DNA from: an uncultured Collinsella sp.
GTDB lineage: Bacteria > Actinomycetota > Coriobacteriia > Coriobacteriales > Coriobacteriaceae
Length of the DNA: 64,000 nucleotides
Direction of reading: 5' to 3'
Assembly: GCA_900552145.1 (NCBI GenBank)
Contig: URYW01000001.1
Span: forward strand, 1 to 64,000
Position 1 is the stretch's first letter. Each line of letters opens with the position of its first letter. The notes beneath the pieces were generated by a model. That model had not been told where the DNA came from and ran no database searches. It saw nothing but the letters and a program-made list of their open reading frames with translations. Both the position numbers and the translations under genes were made by a program. This document shows, one piece after another, positions 42,739 through 51,294 of this stretch.

Positions 42739-44545
42739 AACCCTCATGGGAAGCATCCGCGACTATATGAAAGTCACCGTTGCCACGCCATTGCTCGTGC
42801 TTGGCGAGGTGCTCTGCGAGATGCTGATTCCATTTATCACCGCCAACCTGATCGATGCCATCAAAGACGGCGCCACCGTAGCCGAGATGCTTCCCACCGC
42901 GGGCTTTTTGGTGCTCATCGCGCTGACATCGCTTGCTTTTGGCGCCGCTGCCGGCGTCACCTGCAGCCATGCGAGCTGCGGCTTCGCTAAGAACCTGCGT
43001 CACGACCTGTTCTACAAGATCCAGACGTTCAGCTTTGCCAACATCGATGAGTTCTCGAGCTCCTCGCTCGTCACGCGCCTGACCACCGATATCAACAACG
43101 TGCAGCAGGCCTTTATGATGATCATCCGTATCGCCGTGCGCGCGCCGCTGGTATTGATCTTCGCCTTTACCATGGCATTTATCATGGGCGGCAGCGTCGC
43201 CATGGTCTACCTGGTCATCATTCCGCTGCTGGGCTTTGGACTGTTCTTTATCATCTTTAAGGTGCGCCCCATCTTCTCGCGCGTGTTCCACAAGTACGAC
43301 GCCCTTAACGAGTCCGTCGAGGAAAACGTCACCGGCATGCGCGTAGTTAAGAGCTATGTGCGCGAAGACTTTGAGAAGGAGAAGTTCGCGACCGCTGCGC
43401 GCGACGTCCAGATGGACTTCACCCGCGCCGAGAAGCTGCTTGCCTTTAACAACCCCATGATGAACATCTGCGTCAACGGCGCGTTTGTCGTCATCATCTA
43501 CCTGGGCTCCAAGCTCATCATCACGAGCCAGGGCACGCTGTTCGACGTGGGCCAGCTCTCCTCGATCTTTACCTATGGCTTCCAAATCCTCATGAGTCTG
43601 ATGCAGCTGTCGATGATCTTTGTCATGGTGACCATGGCCGACGAATCGGCGCACCGCATCACCGAGGTGCTGGCCGCCGAGCCCACGATCGCCGATCCCG
43701 CCGAGCCCGTGCTCGAGGTTGCCGACGGTTCCATCGACTTTGACCACGTGAGCTTTAAGTATTCCGCGCATGCGAAGCGCCAGGCGCTCGACGATATCGA
43801 CCTGCACATTAAGAGCGGCGAGACCATCGGCATCATCGGCGGCACCGGCTCGGCCAAGTCCACGCTCGTAAACCTCATCGCCCGTCTGTACGACGCCACC
43901 GAAGGTACCGTGCGCGTGGGCGGCATAGACGTACGCGACTACAACTTGGACGCCCTGCGCCACCAAGTGGCCATGGTATTGCAGAAAAACGTGCTGTTTA
44001 GCGGCACGATTGCCGAGAACCTGCGTTGGGGCGACCCGAACGCCACCGACGAAGAGGTCCGCGAGGCCGCGCACCTGGCCTGCGCCGACGAGTTTGTCGA
44101 CGGCTTCCCCAAGGGCTATGACACCTGGATCGAACAGGGCGGCTCCAATGTTTCCGGCGGCCAGAAGCAGCGCCTGTGCATTGCGCGTGCCCTGCTGCGT
44201 CGCCCCAAGATCTTGATCCTGGACGACTCCACGAGCGCCGTCGACACCAAGACCGACGCCAAGATTCGCGCAGGGCTGGCAAGCTATCTGCCCAACACGA
44301 CCAAGCTCATCATCGCCCAGCGCATTAGCTCCGTGCAGGATGCAGACCGCATCATCGTCATGGAGGGCGGCCGCATCGCGCAGATCGGCAACCATGACGA
44401 GCTGCTTAAGACAAGCGCGATCTACCGCGAGACCTTTACCTCGCAAAACAAGATGTCTGCCGAGGGCGAAGAGGCCGTCGGGGCCGACACCGAGGCATCC
44501 GCAACGCAAGCTCAGACCCAGGAAGGAGGCGAGGCACATGAGTAA
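42731..44545 (+). CDS. ABC exporter half-transporter with degenerate ATP site
   Basis: 604 residues: six-helix exporter domain (about 1-320) plus NBD. The NBD has Walker A GGTGSAKST, signature VSGGQ, Walker B ILDDSTSA with Asp where the catalytic Glu belongs, and IAQRISS with Gln instead of the switch His. Such residues mark the non-catalytic half of heterodimeric exporters (TM287/288, BmrCD type). Pairs with the next gene, overlapping it by eight bases. Acidic C-terminal tail (EGEEAVGADTEA). Confidence 0.92.
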   Translation: MIKTLMGSIRDYMKVTVATPLLVLGEVLCEMLIPFITANLIDAIKDGATVAEMLPTAGFLVLIALTSLAFGAAAGVTCSHASCGFAKNLRHDLFYKIQTFSFANIDEFSSSSLVTRLTTDINNVQQAFMMIIRIAVRAPLVLIFAFTMAFIMGGSVAMVYLVIIPLLGFGLFFIIFKVRPIFSRVFHKYDALNESVEENVTGMRVVKSYVREDFEKEKFATAARDVQMDFTRAEKLLAFNNPMMNICVNGAFVVIIYLGSKLIITSQGTLFDVGQLSSIFTYGFQILMSLMQLSMIFVMVTMADESAHRITEVLAAEPTIADPAEPVLEVADGSIDFDHVSFKYSAHAKRQALDDIDLHIKSGETIGIIGGTGSAKSTLVNLIARLYDATEGTVRVGGIDVRDYNLDALRHQVAMVLQKNVLFSGTIAENLRWGDPNATDEEVREAAHLACADEFVDGFPKGYDTWIEQGGSNVSGGQKQRLCIARALLRRPKILILDDSTSAVDTKTDAKIRAGLASYLPNTTKLIIAQRISSVQDADRIIVMEGGRIAQIGNHDELLKTSAIYRETFTSQNKMSAEGEEAVGADTEASATQAQTQEGGEAHE

Positions 44546-46457
44546 GGCAACGACCGCCGAGCGCGCGCTCAACCGCAAGGGCGGCACCATGTCGCGCCTC
44601 ATCAAGACGCTCTTTGGCTTCTACCCCGTGCTTTTGCCCCTCGTCGTCGTCGGCGTGGTGCTCTGCGCCATCATCAACTCCATCGGCGCGACCTTCCTTC
44701 AGAGCGCCCTGCAGATTATTAGCGAATCGTGGCAGTCGGGCGATTGGGAAGCCGCGCAGCCCAAGATCGCACAGCTCGTGACCACCCTCGCCTGCATCTA
44801 CGGCGTCGGCATCCTGTCCTCGCTCTTCTGGAACCGCGCCATGGCCATCGTCACGCAGGGCTCGCTCGAGAAACTGCGCGAGAAGATGTTCAACCGCATG
44901 CAGGACCTGCCAATCCGCTACTTCGACACACACCAGCGCGGCGACATCATGAGCCACTACACCAACGACATCGACACGCTGCGCCAGATGATCAGCCAGT
45001 CGCTGCCCAACCTGCTCATGACGGTCATCGTCATCGCCACGGTGTTCTTTATCATGCTGTACTACAGCGTGTGGATGTGCCTGGTCATTGTGGCCGGTGT
45101 CGCCTTTATGACCTTTATGACCAAGCTGCTCGGCTCCAACTCCGCGCGCTTCTTCATTGCGCAGCAGACCGAGCTCGGCGTGGTCGAGGGCCATATCGAG
45201 GAAGTCATGAACGGCCAGAAGGTCGTCAAGGCATTCTGCCACGAGTCTGCCGCCGAGGCCGATTTTGACGAGCGCAACGAAAAGCTCTTCGAGGTCTCGC
45301 AGAAGGCCAACATGTACGCCAACATCCTCATGCCTATCCTTATGAACCTGGGCAACCTGCTCTACGTGCTGGTGGCCCTTGCCGGCGGCATTTTCCTGGC
45401 GCTGGGCGTGCCCAACCTGAGCATCTCGGGCATGGCGCTGTCCATCGCCGTCGTGGTGCCGTTCCTCAACATGACCAAGCAGTTCTGCGGACAGATCGGT
45501 CAGATCTCGCAGCAGATCAACGCCGTGGTCATGGGCCTCGCCGGCGCCGACCGCATCTTTGAGCTCATCGACGAGAAGCCCGAAGCCGACGAAGGCTACG
45601 TGACGCTCGTCAACGCGCAGGTGAACCCCGATACCTGGCAGCTCGAGGAGGCCGACCACCATACCGGCATGTGGGCATGGAAACATCCGCACCGCGCAAC
45701 CGGCGAGATCGAGTACGTGCCGCTACGCGGCGACTTGGTTATGGACAACGTGGACTTTGGCTACACGCCCGACCACGAGGTGCTGCACGGCGTGTCCGTA
45801 TACGCCAAGCCGGGCCAGAAAGTTGCGTTTGTCGGCGCCACCGGTGCCGGCAAGACGACTATCACCAGCCTCATCAACCGTTTCTATGACATTGCCGATG
45901 GCAAGATCCGCTACGACGGTATCAACGTCAATAAGATTCGCAAGGCCGATCTGCGCCGCTCGCTGGGCGTCGTGCTGCAGGACGTGAACCTGTTCACCGG
46001 CACCGTGATGGATAACATCCGCTACGGCAACCTGGATGCCACCGACGAGGAGTGCATCGCGGCGGCCAAGCTCGCGGGCGCGGACGACTTTATCACCCGC
46101 CTGCCCGACGGCTACGACACCATGCTCACCGGCAACGGCGCACAGCTGTCGCAGGGCCAGCGCCAGCTGATCTCGATCGCACGCGCCGCCGTCGCCGATC
46201 CGCCGGCGATGATTCTGGACGAGGCCACGTCGAGCATTGACACCCGCACCGAGGCCATCGTGCAGGCGGGCATGGACAAGCTCATGGAGGGCCGCACGAC
46301 GTTTGTCATCGCGCACCGCCTGTCCACCGTGCGCAACTCCGACGCGATCATCTGCCTGGACCACGGCCGCATCATCGAGCGCGGCAACCACGACGAGCTG
46401 ATCGCCAAGCGCGGATATTACTACCAGCTGTACACCGGAGCGTTTGAGCTGGAGTAG
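44538..46457 (+). CDS. ABC exporter half-transporter with canonical ATP site
   Basis: About 639 residues. Exporter membrane domain, then NBD with Walker A GATGAGKTT, Walker B ILDEATSSID with the catalytic Glu, and IAHRLSTV with the switch His; the signature is LSQGQ. The linker between domains is longer than usual (a 45-residue insert with ADHHTGMWAWKHPHRATGEIEYV) before the NBD. ATG 44538 follows GGAAGGAGG. With the preceding gene it should form an asymmetric multidrug or peptide exporter. Confidence 0.93.
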   Translation: MSKATTAERALNRKGGTMSRLIKTLFGFYPVLLPLVVVGVVLCAIINSIGATFLQSALQIISESWQSGDWEAAQPKIAQLVTTLACIYGVGILSSLFWNRAMAIVTQGSLEKLREKMFNRMQDLPIRYFDTHQRGDIMSHYTNDIDTLRQMISQSLPNLLMTVIVIATVFFIMLYYSVWMCLVIVAGVAFMTFMTKLLGSNSARFFIAQQTELGVVEGHIEEVMNGQKVVKAFCHESAAEADFDERNEKLFEVSQKANMYANILMPILMNLGNLLYVLVALAGGIFLALGVPNLSISGMALSIAVVVPFLNMTKQFCGQIGQISQQINAVVMGLAGADRIFELIDEKPEADEGYVTLVNAQVNPDTWQLEEADHHTGMWAWKHPHRATGEIEYVPLRGDLVMDNVDFGYTPDHEVLHGVSVYAKPGQKVAFVGATGAGKTTITSLINRFYDIADGKIRYDGINVNKIRKADLRRSLGVVLQDVNLFTGTVMDNIRYGNLDATDEECIAAAKLAGADDFITRLPDGYDTMLTGNGAQLSQGQRQLISIARAAVADPPAMILDEATSSIDTRTEAIVQAGMDKLMEGRTTFVIAHRLSTVRNSDAIICLDHGRIIERGNHDELIAKRGYYYQLYTGAFELE

Positions 46458-46582
46458 TTCGGCCCGCCGAGATGGCCGATTTGCCGCTCATTCGTCGGGC
46501 ATGACCCCTAAGGTCAATACCCTCCTCTTTCGGGGCAAATCGACTCATCTCAGCGACCCAAACACAATGCGCCGCAACGAAT

Positions 46583-46620
46583 AAAGCCTCCGCAGCATAC
46601 ACGAGCTGCGGAGGCTTTTC
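46583..46620. terminator. Bidirectional terminator between the ABC exporter and GGDEF genes
   Basis: AAAGCCTCCGCAGC and GCTGCGGAGGCTTTT form a 13-14-bp stem, T-rich on both strands. The preceding stretch (46479-46554) also holds GGCATGACC...AAGGTCAATACC, a degenerate relative of the distal hairpin of repeat family 1. Confidence 0.88.
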
Positions 46621-46639
46621 TATGCCCTTTGTTACAAGC

Positions 46640-47731
46640 TTACCGTTCCTCGCGTTGCGGCCCGGCTGCCTCGGCTGTCTTTACGCGGTTCTTGTCGATG
46701 TACATGTTTTTGTCGGCCTGGGAAAAGAGCTCGCGCATCGTAGGTGGTTCATCAAAATCACTGGAAAGTGCATAGCCCACCGCATAGCTGATAGGCATGT
46801 CGGGGTGAGCCTCGGAATACTCGTTCACGTTCGCACGAACCCGAGCGAGACAGGACTCCACGGCAGCTCGATCGACATCCCACAGCACCGCGATAAACTC
46901 ATCGCCACCGTCGCGGCCCACGAAGCAGGTCTCGGACGCCACGCACCCCAGCTGCTGGGCAAAAGAACGGATGTATTCGTCGCCCTTCTCGTGGCCGAAG
47001 TTGTTATTGACCGTATGCAGATTGTTAAGGTCGAAGACGCACACCGCAACGGGCGCCTCCGCGGAGACAGGCCGCTCCTGCCCCAAGATCTCCTCGCACT
47101 TGTTCTTGTTGGGCAGTCCCGTGGCTTCATCGAGATAGACTTTGCTCTGCAGCTCGCGATTGAGCGCGGCAGTTCGCACCGCGCGAACAAGTTCGACCGC
47201 AAAGGTCGCCACCAAGCCCACGATGTCGATGATCACCAAGCCCTCGAGATAGTTGAGCGCCGACGCCTTCTCCTGGGAATAGTCCTCCGCGAGTCGTGTG
47301 GCATCGTCGCAAATGCCAAAGAACTCCTCGCTCATGGAGATGATGTCGGTGCTCTCGTAGCCGACTTCGCGCACGCGGCTAATCTCGGCGCAAAGCTCAT
47401 CAAAATAATTTGCAAGCTCGGTCATCTTTGCCTGATACTCGTCGTCGTCGAGACGGACGAGGTTGAGGTCGTCACTTCCGTAACGCAAACCGTTAATGTA
47501 TGAATCCACCGCTTTGAGCAGGTCATCTTGAGGCTGGCCTGCATCCTCAAGCTTAACGATTCGCTGCGTGGTACCGCGCACCAGACCGGCGTAGTTGACC
47601 ACGCGCGCCGTGCCCTGGATATCAGAGACGAGCAGCATGACATTGATGAAGAAGAAGATGAGAACTGCCGTGAGCACCATCATGAGCAAACGCACCGCCT
47701 GGCTGGCCTTCTTGGCGACAGAAGTATTCAC
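46640..47731 (-). CDS. Membrane diguanylate cyclase (GGDEF)
   Basis: About 363 residues. Membrane helix 1 (about 12-36), a periplasm-side or outside sensor with VNYAGLVRGTTQRIV resembling the PilJ-type sensory pattern, helix 2 (LEGLVIIDIVGLVATFAVEL), and a GGDEF domain with intact RDGGDEF active site, DEATGLPNK and FDLNNLHTVNNNFGHEKGDEYI. Makes cyclic di-GMP. Start is GTG 47731 with GGGGGA upstream. No EAL/HD-GYP partner in the window. Confidence 0.9.
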   Translation of the reverse strand: MNTSVAKKASQAVRLLMMVLTAVLIFFFINVMLLVSDIQGTARVVNYAGLVRGTTQRIVKLEDAGQPQDDLLKAVDSYINGLRYGSDDLNLVRLDDDEYQAKMTELANYFDELCAEISRVREVGYESTDIISMSEEFFGICDDATRLAEDYSQEKASALNYLEGLVIIDIVGLVATFAVELVRAVRTAALNRELQSKVYLDEATGLPNKNKCEEILGQERPVSAEAPVAVCVFDLNNLHTVNNNFGHEKGDEYIRSFAQQLGCVASETCFVGRDGGDEFIAVLWDVDRAAVESCLARVRANVNEYSEAHPDMPISYAVGYALSSDFDEPPTMRELFSQADKNMYIDKNRVKTAEAAGPQREER

Positions 47732-47851
47732 AAGTTCAATCCCCCAAATGACAAAAGCACAGGTGATACGCAGTGTGCTGAAATTCACGTGAGATCAACT
47801 CTACCAGATGATTTTTCTAGGACGGGAATTAAAGAATCATCGACACGATAG

Positions 47852-48712
47852 CTATTTGAGAAGTTGTGCCATGGCGTTGACGAATTTTTGGACTTGGAGG
47901 GTGGGCTCGAGCGGGTAGTGCAGAAAGACCGGCACCTCGCGGCCGCACAGGAACGGCACGCCCACAAAGGCAGGGTGCACCCCCGACCACGCTCCGCAGG
48001 TGAGTACCGCGTCGCCCTTTTCCTCCGCCTCGTTAAAGAGCGCAAAGTCGAAGCTGTCCACATCGATCACGTCCACGCCGCCGTCTGCCAACAGATCGAT
48101 ACGCAGGCTGTCCATAGCGTCGTTGCCGTGGCGGAGCACGCGCAGGCGCATGCCCTCTAAGTCGGCAACCGTAATGCGTGTCTTGCGCGCCAGCGGGCTC
48201 GTCCGTGGCACGTCGATATAAAACGTCACGTTAACGATGCGGAGCTTTTGGCAGGCATCACCCCAGCGCGGGGTCGAAAAACTCGACTGCACTACATCCA
48301 CCTCGCGACCAAGGCTGCGCATGACGGATTCGCGCTCGTCATAGAGGTCGCTTACCGGCACGATCTCAAATCGCAGCGATGGTTCCAGATCGTGGATGCC
48401 CGACCACATCGACAGCGTCTGGCGCCCCGGGCACATCATCGACACACCCAGGCGCACGGCACCGCCAGCGCCCGCCGCGCGTCGGGCGCGGCGCAGCGCG
48501 TCCTCGGACTGCCGCATGATCGAGCGCGCGTCGTCCACCAGCAGAGCACCTGCCGGCGTCACCTTAACACCAGAATGCGAGCGCTCGAACAACGTGATGC
48601 CGAACTCGGCCTCGAATCCCGACACCTGTTTGACGAGCGCCGGGGTCGACACGCGCAATTTTGCCGCCGCACGCGAAAAGCTTCCCAGCTCCGCGGCGGC
48701 CGATACAACCAC
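47852..48712 (-). CDS. LysR-family transcriptional regulator, possibly 5'-truncated
   Basis: About 286 residues. HTH begins at once: AAELGSFSRAAAKLRVSTPALVKQVSGFEAEFGITLFERSHSGVKVT in part, then the two-lobe effector domain. The few residues that usually precede (M-x-x-L/F) are missing: GTG 48712 is only one codon after two in-frame TGA stops and has no SD sequence. The upstream DNA is a G-less tract. Either leaderless translation or a damaged 5' end. Divergent from the SDR operon, which it may control. Confidence 0.75.
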   Translation of the reverse strand: MVVSAAAELGSFSRAAAKLRVSTPALVKQVSGFEAEFGITLFERSHSGVKVTPAGALLVDDARSIMRQSEDALRRARRAAGAGGAVRLGVSMMCPGRQTLSMWSGIHDLEPSLRFEIVPVSDLYDERESVMRSLGREVDVVQSSFSTPRWGDACQKLRIVNVTFYIDVPRTSPLARKTRITVADLEGMRLRVLRHGNDAMDSLRIDLLADGGVDVIDVDSFDFALFNEAEEKGDAVLTCGAWSGVHPAFVGVPFLCGREVPVFLHYPLEPTLQVQKFVNAMAQLLK

Positions 48713-49020
48713 AAATCATCAAACAAACACAACAAACACCCCAAATCACACCCATAACCACAAAAAACCAAATCGTCGATCGTACACGTCAATCTCCCGT
48801 TTTCGCGCCCGTGGCCACATGGTGCCATAGGGGGTTGTTTTCGCAGGTCACGCGCTCAATTGAGAATAAACTGCATCGCACAGTGTAAACCTACGGTTAA
48901 CGCCATTCTAACAAATATGCAATTCACCTGCGCAAATGCAAAGCATACGATAACCAGCGAAAACCACGTGGGTCGGTTAATGGGAGCGACCCACCGGGAG
49001 GCACAAGAAGGGAAGTTCCT
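48703..49020. other. Divergent spacer with a 72-base G-less tract and an SDR leader hairpin
   Basis: Positions 48703-48774 contain no G on the plus strand (CA-rich). Further right: a possible promoter TTGAGA (48860-48865), 18 bases, TGTAAA (48884-48889), with ACTG...CAGT symmetry inside it, and a GTGGGTCG/CGACCCAC hairpin (48969-48995) before the SDR ribosome binding site (GAAGGGAAG). The symmetric word may be a LysR site; low certainty. Confidence 0.5.
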
Positions 49021-49902
49021 ATGAGCAACTGGCTTAAGCTCGAGGGCGATGTCTGCGCCGTGACCGGCGCGCTCGGCGGTATGGGCGTCGAGATTTGCCG
49101 CGAGTTCGCCCGCAACGGCGCCAACGTCGTCCTGCTCGATTTGGACGAGGAAAAGGTCAAGGCCGCAGCCGCCGACCTCGCTGCCGAGTTTGGCATCCAC
49201 GCCGAGGGCTACAAGATGAACGCCACCGACGAGGCCGAGGTTCAGGCCGCCGTCGACGCCACGATCCGCGACTTCGGCCGCATCGACGTTCTCGTCAACA
49301 CCGCCGGCATCCTGCGCTTCGCCGCCATGGAAGACCTGCCGCTGAGTGACTGGAACGAGGTCATCAACGTCAACCTCACCGGTTACTTCATCACCTCGCA
49401 GCGCTTTGGTCGCGAGATGATCAAGGCCGGCCAGGGCCGCCTGGTGCACATCTCGACCGTTGCCAGCCACTCCCCCGAGACGTTCTCGGGCGTGTACAGC
49501 TCCACCAAGGCGGGCGTCAACATGATGTCCAAGATGCTCGCCGCCGAGTGGGGCCCCTACGGCGTCCGCTCCAACTGCGTCGAGCCTTGCTTCGTTAAGA
49601 CCCCGATGTCGGCCAACTTCTACGCCGACCCCGAGGTCGAGAAGAGCCGCAGCCGTCTGATCGCCACGCGCCGCATCGGCGAGGTCAGCGATATCGCCAA
49701 CGCCGTCATGTTCCTGGCGTCCAAGCGCTCGGACTTTACCACCGGCGATGCCATCAAGGTCGACGGCGGCTTCTCCAACATGATGGGCGACCTCACCGCC
49801 AAGCCCGGCGGCCGTCGCGCCTATGCCGACAACTACCTTAAGAACAAGGGTGTCGAGCTTTGGTCCGATGAGTCCGGTGTCGCCAAGCCGACCGACCAGT
49901 AA
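49021..49902 (+). CDS. Short-chain dehydrogenase/reductase
   Basis: 293 residues. NAD(P)-binding TGALGGMG (residues 15-22), Asp after beta2 (LLDLDEE) suggesting NAD preference, NTAG, catalytic Ser in HISTVAS and YSSTK (Tyr, Lys). C-terminus is about 30 residues longer than typical SDRs (GGRRAYADNYLKNKGVELW). First in a likely operon with an OFA-type transporter and a Gfo/Idh oxidoreductase, so it probably oxidises a polyol, sugar acid or related compound taken up by that carrier. Confidence 0.92.
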   Translation: MSNWLKLEGDVCAVTGALGGMGVEICREFARNGANVVLLDLDEEKVKAAAADLAAEFGIHAEGYKMNATDEAEVQAAVDATIRDFGRIDVLVNTAGILRFAAMEDLPLSDWNEVINVNLTGYFITSQRFGREMIKAGQGRLVHISTVASHSPETFSGVYSSTKAGVNMMSKMLAAEWGPYGVRSNCVEPCFVKTPMSANFYADPEVEKSRSRLIATRRIGEVSDIANAVMFLASKRSDFTTGDAIKVDGGFSNMMGDLTAKPGGRRAYADNYLKNKGVELWSDESGVAKPTDQ

Positions 49903-49968
49903 ACCAACCTGGCAGGGAGGTCCCGCGGACACGTCCGCTCCTCCCCCGCATCGATTAGAAAGAGTCCA

Positions 49969-51225
49969 ATGGCTTCCACCAACTCCAACAAGGGTCGCGC
50001 CGTCGTGCTTTCCGCCGCGTGCGTCACCATGTTCTTCATCAGCTCCATCGCGCTGTATTCCGTCGTGAGCAAGAACCTGCTCGCCGTCTACCCCGAGTGG
50101 TCCAGCGCCCTTACCTGGGCGTTCCCGGTCTTCCAGACCATCATGGCCGTGACGGGCATCTTCGCCGGCCGCATCTCCGACAAGATCGGTCCGCGCAACG
50201 TCGTGATCGCTGCCGCCGTGTGCTACGGCCTGGGCTGGTTCATGTCCGGCACCGTCACCGAGCCGTGGCAGTTCTACCTGTGGTTCTCGCTCGTCGCCGC
50301 CATCGGCAACGGTCTGGGCTACAACCCGGCGCTCACCACCGGCCAAAAGTGGTTCATTGACAAGAAGGGCCTCGCCTCCGGCATCACCCTGGCCGCTTCG
50401 ACCGCCGGCCCCGCCGTGCTGTCCCCGGTGCTCGCCTCGCTGCTCATCCCGAGCCTGGGCATCTTTGGCGCCCTCAAGGCACTCGGCGTCATCTTCTTTG
50501 TGACGATCGCCGCCTCCGCCCTGTTCCTGAAGGCCCCCGAGGCCGGCTGGCTGCCCGAGGGCTTCGAGGCCCCCAAGGGCGGCGCGCATGCCGGCACCTT
50601 CGGCGACCTCACCCCAGGCGAGATGGTCAAGACCCCGCGCTTCTGGGTCCTCATCGTCACCTTCGCCTTTGCCGCCACCGCGGGCACCCTGCTCGTGGGC
50701 AAGGTTGCCTCCATCGCCGCCGTTCAGCTCTTCGCCGACCCCACGAGCGCCGCGGCCGTCGCCCTCGGCGGTGTGGTGGTCTCCGTCAACACCTGCGCCA
50801 ACCTGGTCGGTCGTCTGTCCTTTGGCCAGATCATCGACAAGCTCGGCGCCTATAAGTCGCTGCTCATCAGCCTTGTCGTCACCATCGTCGCGCTCGTCAT
50901 CATGTCGATGAGCTTTACGCAGAGCATGTTCTTTGTGGCGCTCGCCCTGCTCGGCTTTAGCTTTGGCGCCTTGCTCGTCATCTACCCGCCGCTCACCGGT
51001 GGCGCCTTTGGTACCAGCAACATCGGCGTCAACTACGGCATCATGTTTTTGGGCTACGCCGCTTCCACCTGGATCAGCCAGCCCATCACTGCCGTGCTGT
51101 ATCACGCCGAGGCCGGCAGCGCCGCCTACCAGCAGTCCTTCTACGGCGCCATTGTGATCGCCGCCATCGCCGTCGTACTCACTGTCTACATGATGGTCTC
51201 CGACAGCAAGAAGAAGTCCGCCTAG
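49969..51225 (+). CDS. MFS transporter, oxalate/formate antiporter (OFA)-like
   Basis: 418 residues, 12 helices. GRISDKIGPRNVVIAAAVCYGLGW, NPALTTGQKWFIDKKGLASGITLAA in part and APEAGWLPEGF are hallmarks of the OFA family, which moves small monocarboxylates or dicarboxylates. Lies 66 bases after the SDR gene and followed by a family 2 palindrome. Substrate probably the acid or polyol acted on by the neighbouring dehydrogenases. Confidence 0.9.
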   Translation: MASTNSNKGRAVVLSAACVTMFFISSIALYSVVSKNLLAVYPEWSSALTWAFPVFQTIMAVTGIFAGRISDKIGPRNVVIAAAVCYGLGWFMSGTVTEPWQFYLWFSLVAAIGNGLGYNPALTTGQKWFIDKKGLASGITLAASTAGPAVLSPVLASLLIPSLGIFGALKALGVIFFVTIAASALFLKAPEAGWLPEGFEAPKGGAHAGTFGDLTPGEMVKTPRFWVLIVTFAFAATAGTLLVGKVASIAAVQLFADPTSAAAVALGGVVVSVNTCANLVGRLSFGQIIDKLGAYKSLLISLVVTIVALVIMSMSFTQSMFFVALALLGFSFGALLVIYPPLTGGAFGTSNIGVNYGIMFLGYAASTWISQPITAVLYHAEAGSAAYQQSFYGAIVIAAIAVVLTVYMMVSDSKKKSA

Positions 51226-51233
51226 TTTTACCG

Positions 51234-51264
51234 ATGCGACAAAGGGACAGCCCCTTTGTCGCAT
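51234..51264. repeat. Short palindrome family 2, covarying copy
   Basis: ATGCGACAAAGGG-ACAGC-CCCTTTGTCGCAT. Compared with the 35938 copy, a T-A pair has become C-G on both arms, so pairing is kept. It lies eight bases after the transporter stop and before the Gfo/Idh gene. Confidence 0.9.
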
Positions 51265-51294
51265 TCCACCGGTCACCAGTATTAAGGAGTCGAA

